Both the position numbers and the translations under genes were made by a program. The notes under the pieces were generated by a model that did not search any database, was not told the origin of the DNA, and worked only from the letters and a program-made list of their open reading frames with translations. A DNA stretch of 7,067 nt. It comes from Anaerolineaceae bacterium (GTDB lineage: Bacteria; Chloroflexota; Anaerolineae; JAAYZQ01). Positions 5,927-7,067 of this stretch are shown one piece after another (the stretch's first letter is position 1; each line of letters opens with the position of its first letter). The DNA is taken from the NCBI GenBank assembly GCA_012514775.1, contig JAAYZQ010000411.1, positions 1-7,067 of the forward strand, given 5' to 3'.

Positions 5927-7067
5927 TGTCTCTCCATTCGGCGGACCAGGGCCAGCGCCTCTTCGCGAGTGTGCACCTGGCCGTCGGCCTGGGCTTCGCG
6001 CACGGCCTCCAGCAGCTCGCCGACCCGGGGCCCGGGTTCGAGGCCCAGCTCGCGGATCAGGTCGTGCCCACTGATGAGGGGCTTGGGGGCCGCCGCCCGG
6101 ACCGGGCGCTCCCAGAACTCGGCCAACATGCGCGCCACCAGCCCCACCAGCCGCGGCCAGCGCTCGTCCTCGATGCCGGGCGGGTAAATGGCCGCGTGGT
6201 CGGCCAGGGCGTGGAGCAGCACGTCGACGCCGGCCTCCTCGGTGTCGCGGAAGAAGCGGTAGACCGCCCGGCCCGAGACGCTCGCCTGCTCCGCCAGGAG
6301 CGGGGGACGCATGTGCTGCCGCACGATGGTCTGTACCAGGCGCACCTCGGGCCGGTTAAAGCGCAGCCGGCGCATGGCGTCGCCTGCCAGGCGCGCGCTG
6401 ACGCTCTGGTGATCGATAAAGCGGATGCGCCCGTCCTCCTGGCTCCAGGTGGCCGCCTTGCCCGTGTCGTGGAGGAGGAGGGCCATCTTCAGGAGCACCA
6501 GGCGGGGGCGGCCGCCGCCGCCAAGGTGGGCCAAGAGGCGAGGGGCAAAGGGCTGTAGCTCCGGCAGGGGACCTTTGTCCCAGGGCATGGGTCCCCGGTC
6601 GTCGGGCCCGGCCACCTGCCAGCGCAACTGGGCCGCGATACCCTCCATCGCCTCCACGGTTGCCAGGGTGTGGGCCAGGGCGTCGATGCGGTGGGGCAGC
6701 GACTGGGGCAGGCCGCGCAGAGGCTCCAGCTCGGGCAGGATGGCCGCCAGCAGGCCCAGTTCGTCCAGGAGCGCCAGCCAGGGGGCGGCCCGGGGCGCGG
6801 CCAGCAGGCGGACCAGCTCGTCGCGCACGCGCTCTTGCGAGACCTGCGCCACGGCCTGCCCGTCGCGGGCCATGAGGGCCCTGGTCTCGGGGGCCAGGCG
6901 GAAGCCCAGCCCGGCAGCCAGGCGCGCGGCCCGCAGCGCGCGGACGGGATCGTCGCGGATGCTGTCCTCGCCGACCGGCCTCAGCACCCGGGCACCCAGG
7001 TCGGCCAGGCCGCCGTGCTGGTCGACGATGGTCCCCGGGTCGCGCACGTCGATGGCCATGGCGTTCA
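5890..7067 (-). CDS. cca: CCA-adding enzyme / poly(A) polymerase family with HD domain, C-terminal part (5' end outside window)
   Basis: The family adds the 3' CCA to tRNAs, or poly(A) to RNA, using ATP and CTP. The frame continues past the right edge: residues N-A precede the Met codon at 7059, matching the family motif (F-T-I-)N-A-M-A, so that Met is internal and the catalytic Asp pair of the nucleotidyltransferase domain lies off-window. Counting from that Met, IVDQHGGLADLGARVLR (11-27) and EDSIRDDPVRALRAARLAA (31-49) are the class II signature and RNA-binding region. An HD-type phosphohydrolase domain follows, with H128, the HD pair H197-D198 in LLLHDTGK, and H217 in the DHQSV segment, then RLRFN (231-235). 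This domain may trim 2',3'-cyclic or 3' phosphates. The last residues, from about GDRKGSPLHRG, are encoded by the palindromic repeat, which also supplies the TAG stop. CCA versus poly(A) specificity cannot be settled here. Confidence 0.88.
   Translation of the reverse strand, partial: NAMAIDVRDPGTIVDQHGGLADLGARVLRPVGEDSIRDDPVRALRAARLAAGLGFRLAPETRALMARDGQAVAQVSQERVRDELVRLLAAPRAAPWLALLDELGLLAAILPELEPLRGLPQSLPHRIDALAHTLATVEAMEGIAAQLRWQVAGPDDRGPMPWDKGPLPELQPFAPRLLAHLGGGGRPRLVLLKMALLLHDTGKAATWSQEDGRIRFIDHQSVSARLAGDAMRRLRFNRPEVRLVQTIVRQHMRPPLLAEQASVSGRAVYRFFRDTEEAGVDVLLHALADHAAIYPPGIEDERWPRLVGLVARMLAEFWERPVRAAAPKPLISGHDLIRELGLEPGPRVGELLEAVREAQADGQVHTREEALALVRRMERQGDRKGSPLHRG

Noticed and set aside
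6567..6596. Inverted repeat GGGGACC/GGTCCCC inside the CCA-enzyme gene, encoding a Gly/Pro-rich stretch
   Set aside because: It could be a palindromic insertion, but it falls in a region that is variable in this family, the frame is kept, and the arms are only 7 bp, which GC-rich sequence yields by chance.

Overview
This is a dense, GC-rich bacterial window with seven protein genes, two of them cut by the window edges, and no RNA gene, CRISPR array or insertion sequence that I can see. The gene families and the short GC-rich hairpin repeats between genes resemble Chloroflexota (for example Anaerolineae-like genomes). That assignment rests on general impression and codon/GC character, not on a marker gene, so treat it as tentative.

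Layout from left to right. (1) The 3' part of a uridine-kinase-type P-loop nucleoside kinase on the + strand. It overlaps by 13 bp, tail to tail, with (2) mobA on the - strand, the molybdenum cofactor guanylyltransferase, which has its own promoter placed so that the mRNA may be leaderless. (3) A geranylgeranyl-reductase-family flavoprotein on the - strand with a 2[4Fe-4S] ferredoxin domain fused to its N-terminus. (4) An acyl carrier protein gene on the - strand, separated from the reductase gene by a strong bidirectional hairpin terminator. (5) fni, the type 2 isopentenyl diphosphate isomerase, on the + strand, followed 45 bp later by (6) an all-trans polyprenyl diphosphate synthase whose chain-length residue suggests a C20 product. 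(7) The C-terminal part of an HD-domain CCA-adding/poly(A) polymerase family enzyme on the - strand, whose last codons lie in a palindromic intergenic repeat.

How the genes fit together. fni and the prenyl synthase supply isoprenoid precursors: IPP/DMAPP balance, then a prenyl diphosphate, probably GGPP. The ferredoxin-fused reductase is a candidate for saturating the double bonds of a geranylgeranyl or longer prenyl chain. The likely end product is a partly or fully saturated isoprenoid such as a quinone side chain, a lipid or a pigment tail; the window does not say which. The acp gene and the fni-synthase pair are driven by back-to-back promoters arranged almost as mirror images, both with perfect TTGACA, 17-bp spacing and an extended -10. 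This could coordinate fatty-acid and isoprenoid supply.

The most notable items are the ferredoxin-reductase fusion, the symmetric divergent promoter at 3600-3662, and the hairpin repeat that provides the end of the CCA-enzyme gene.
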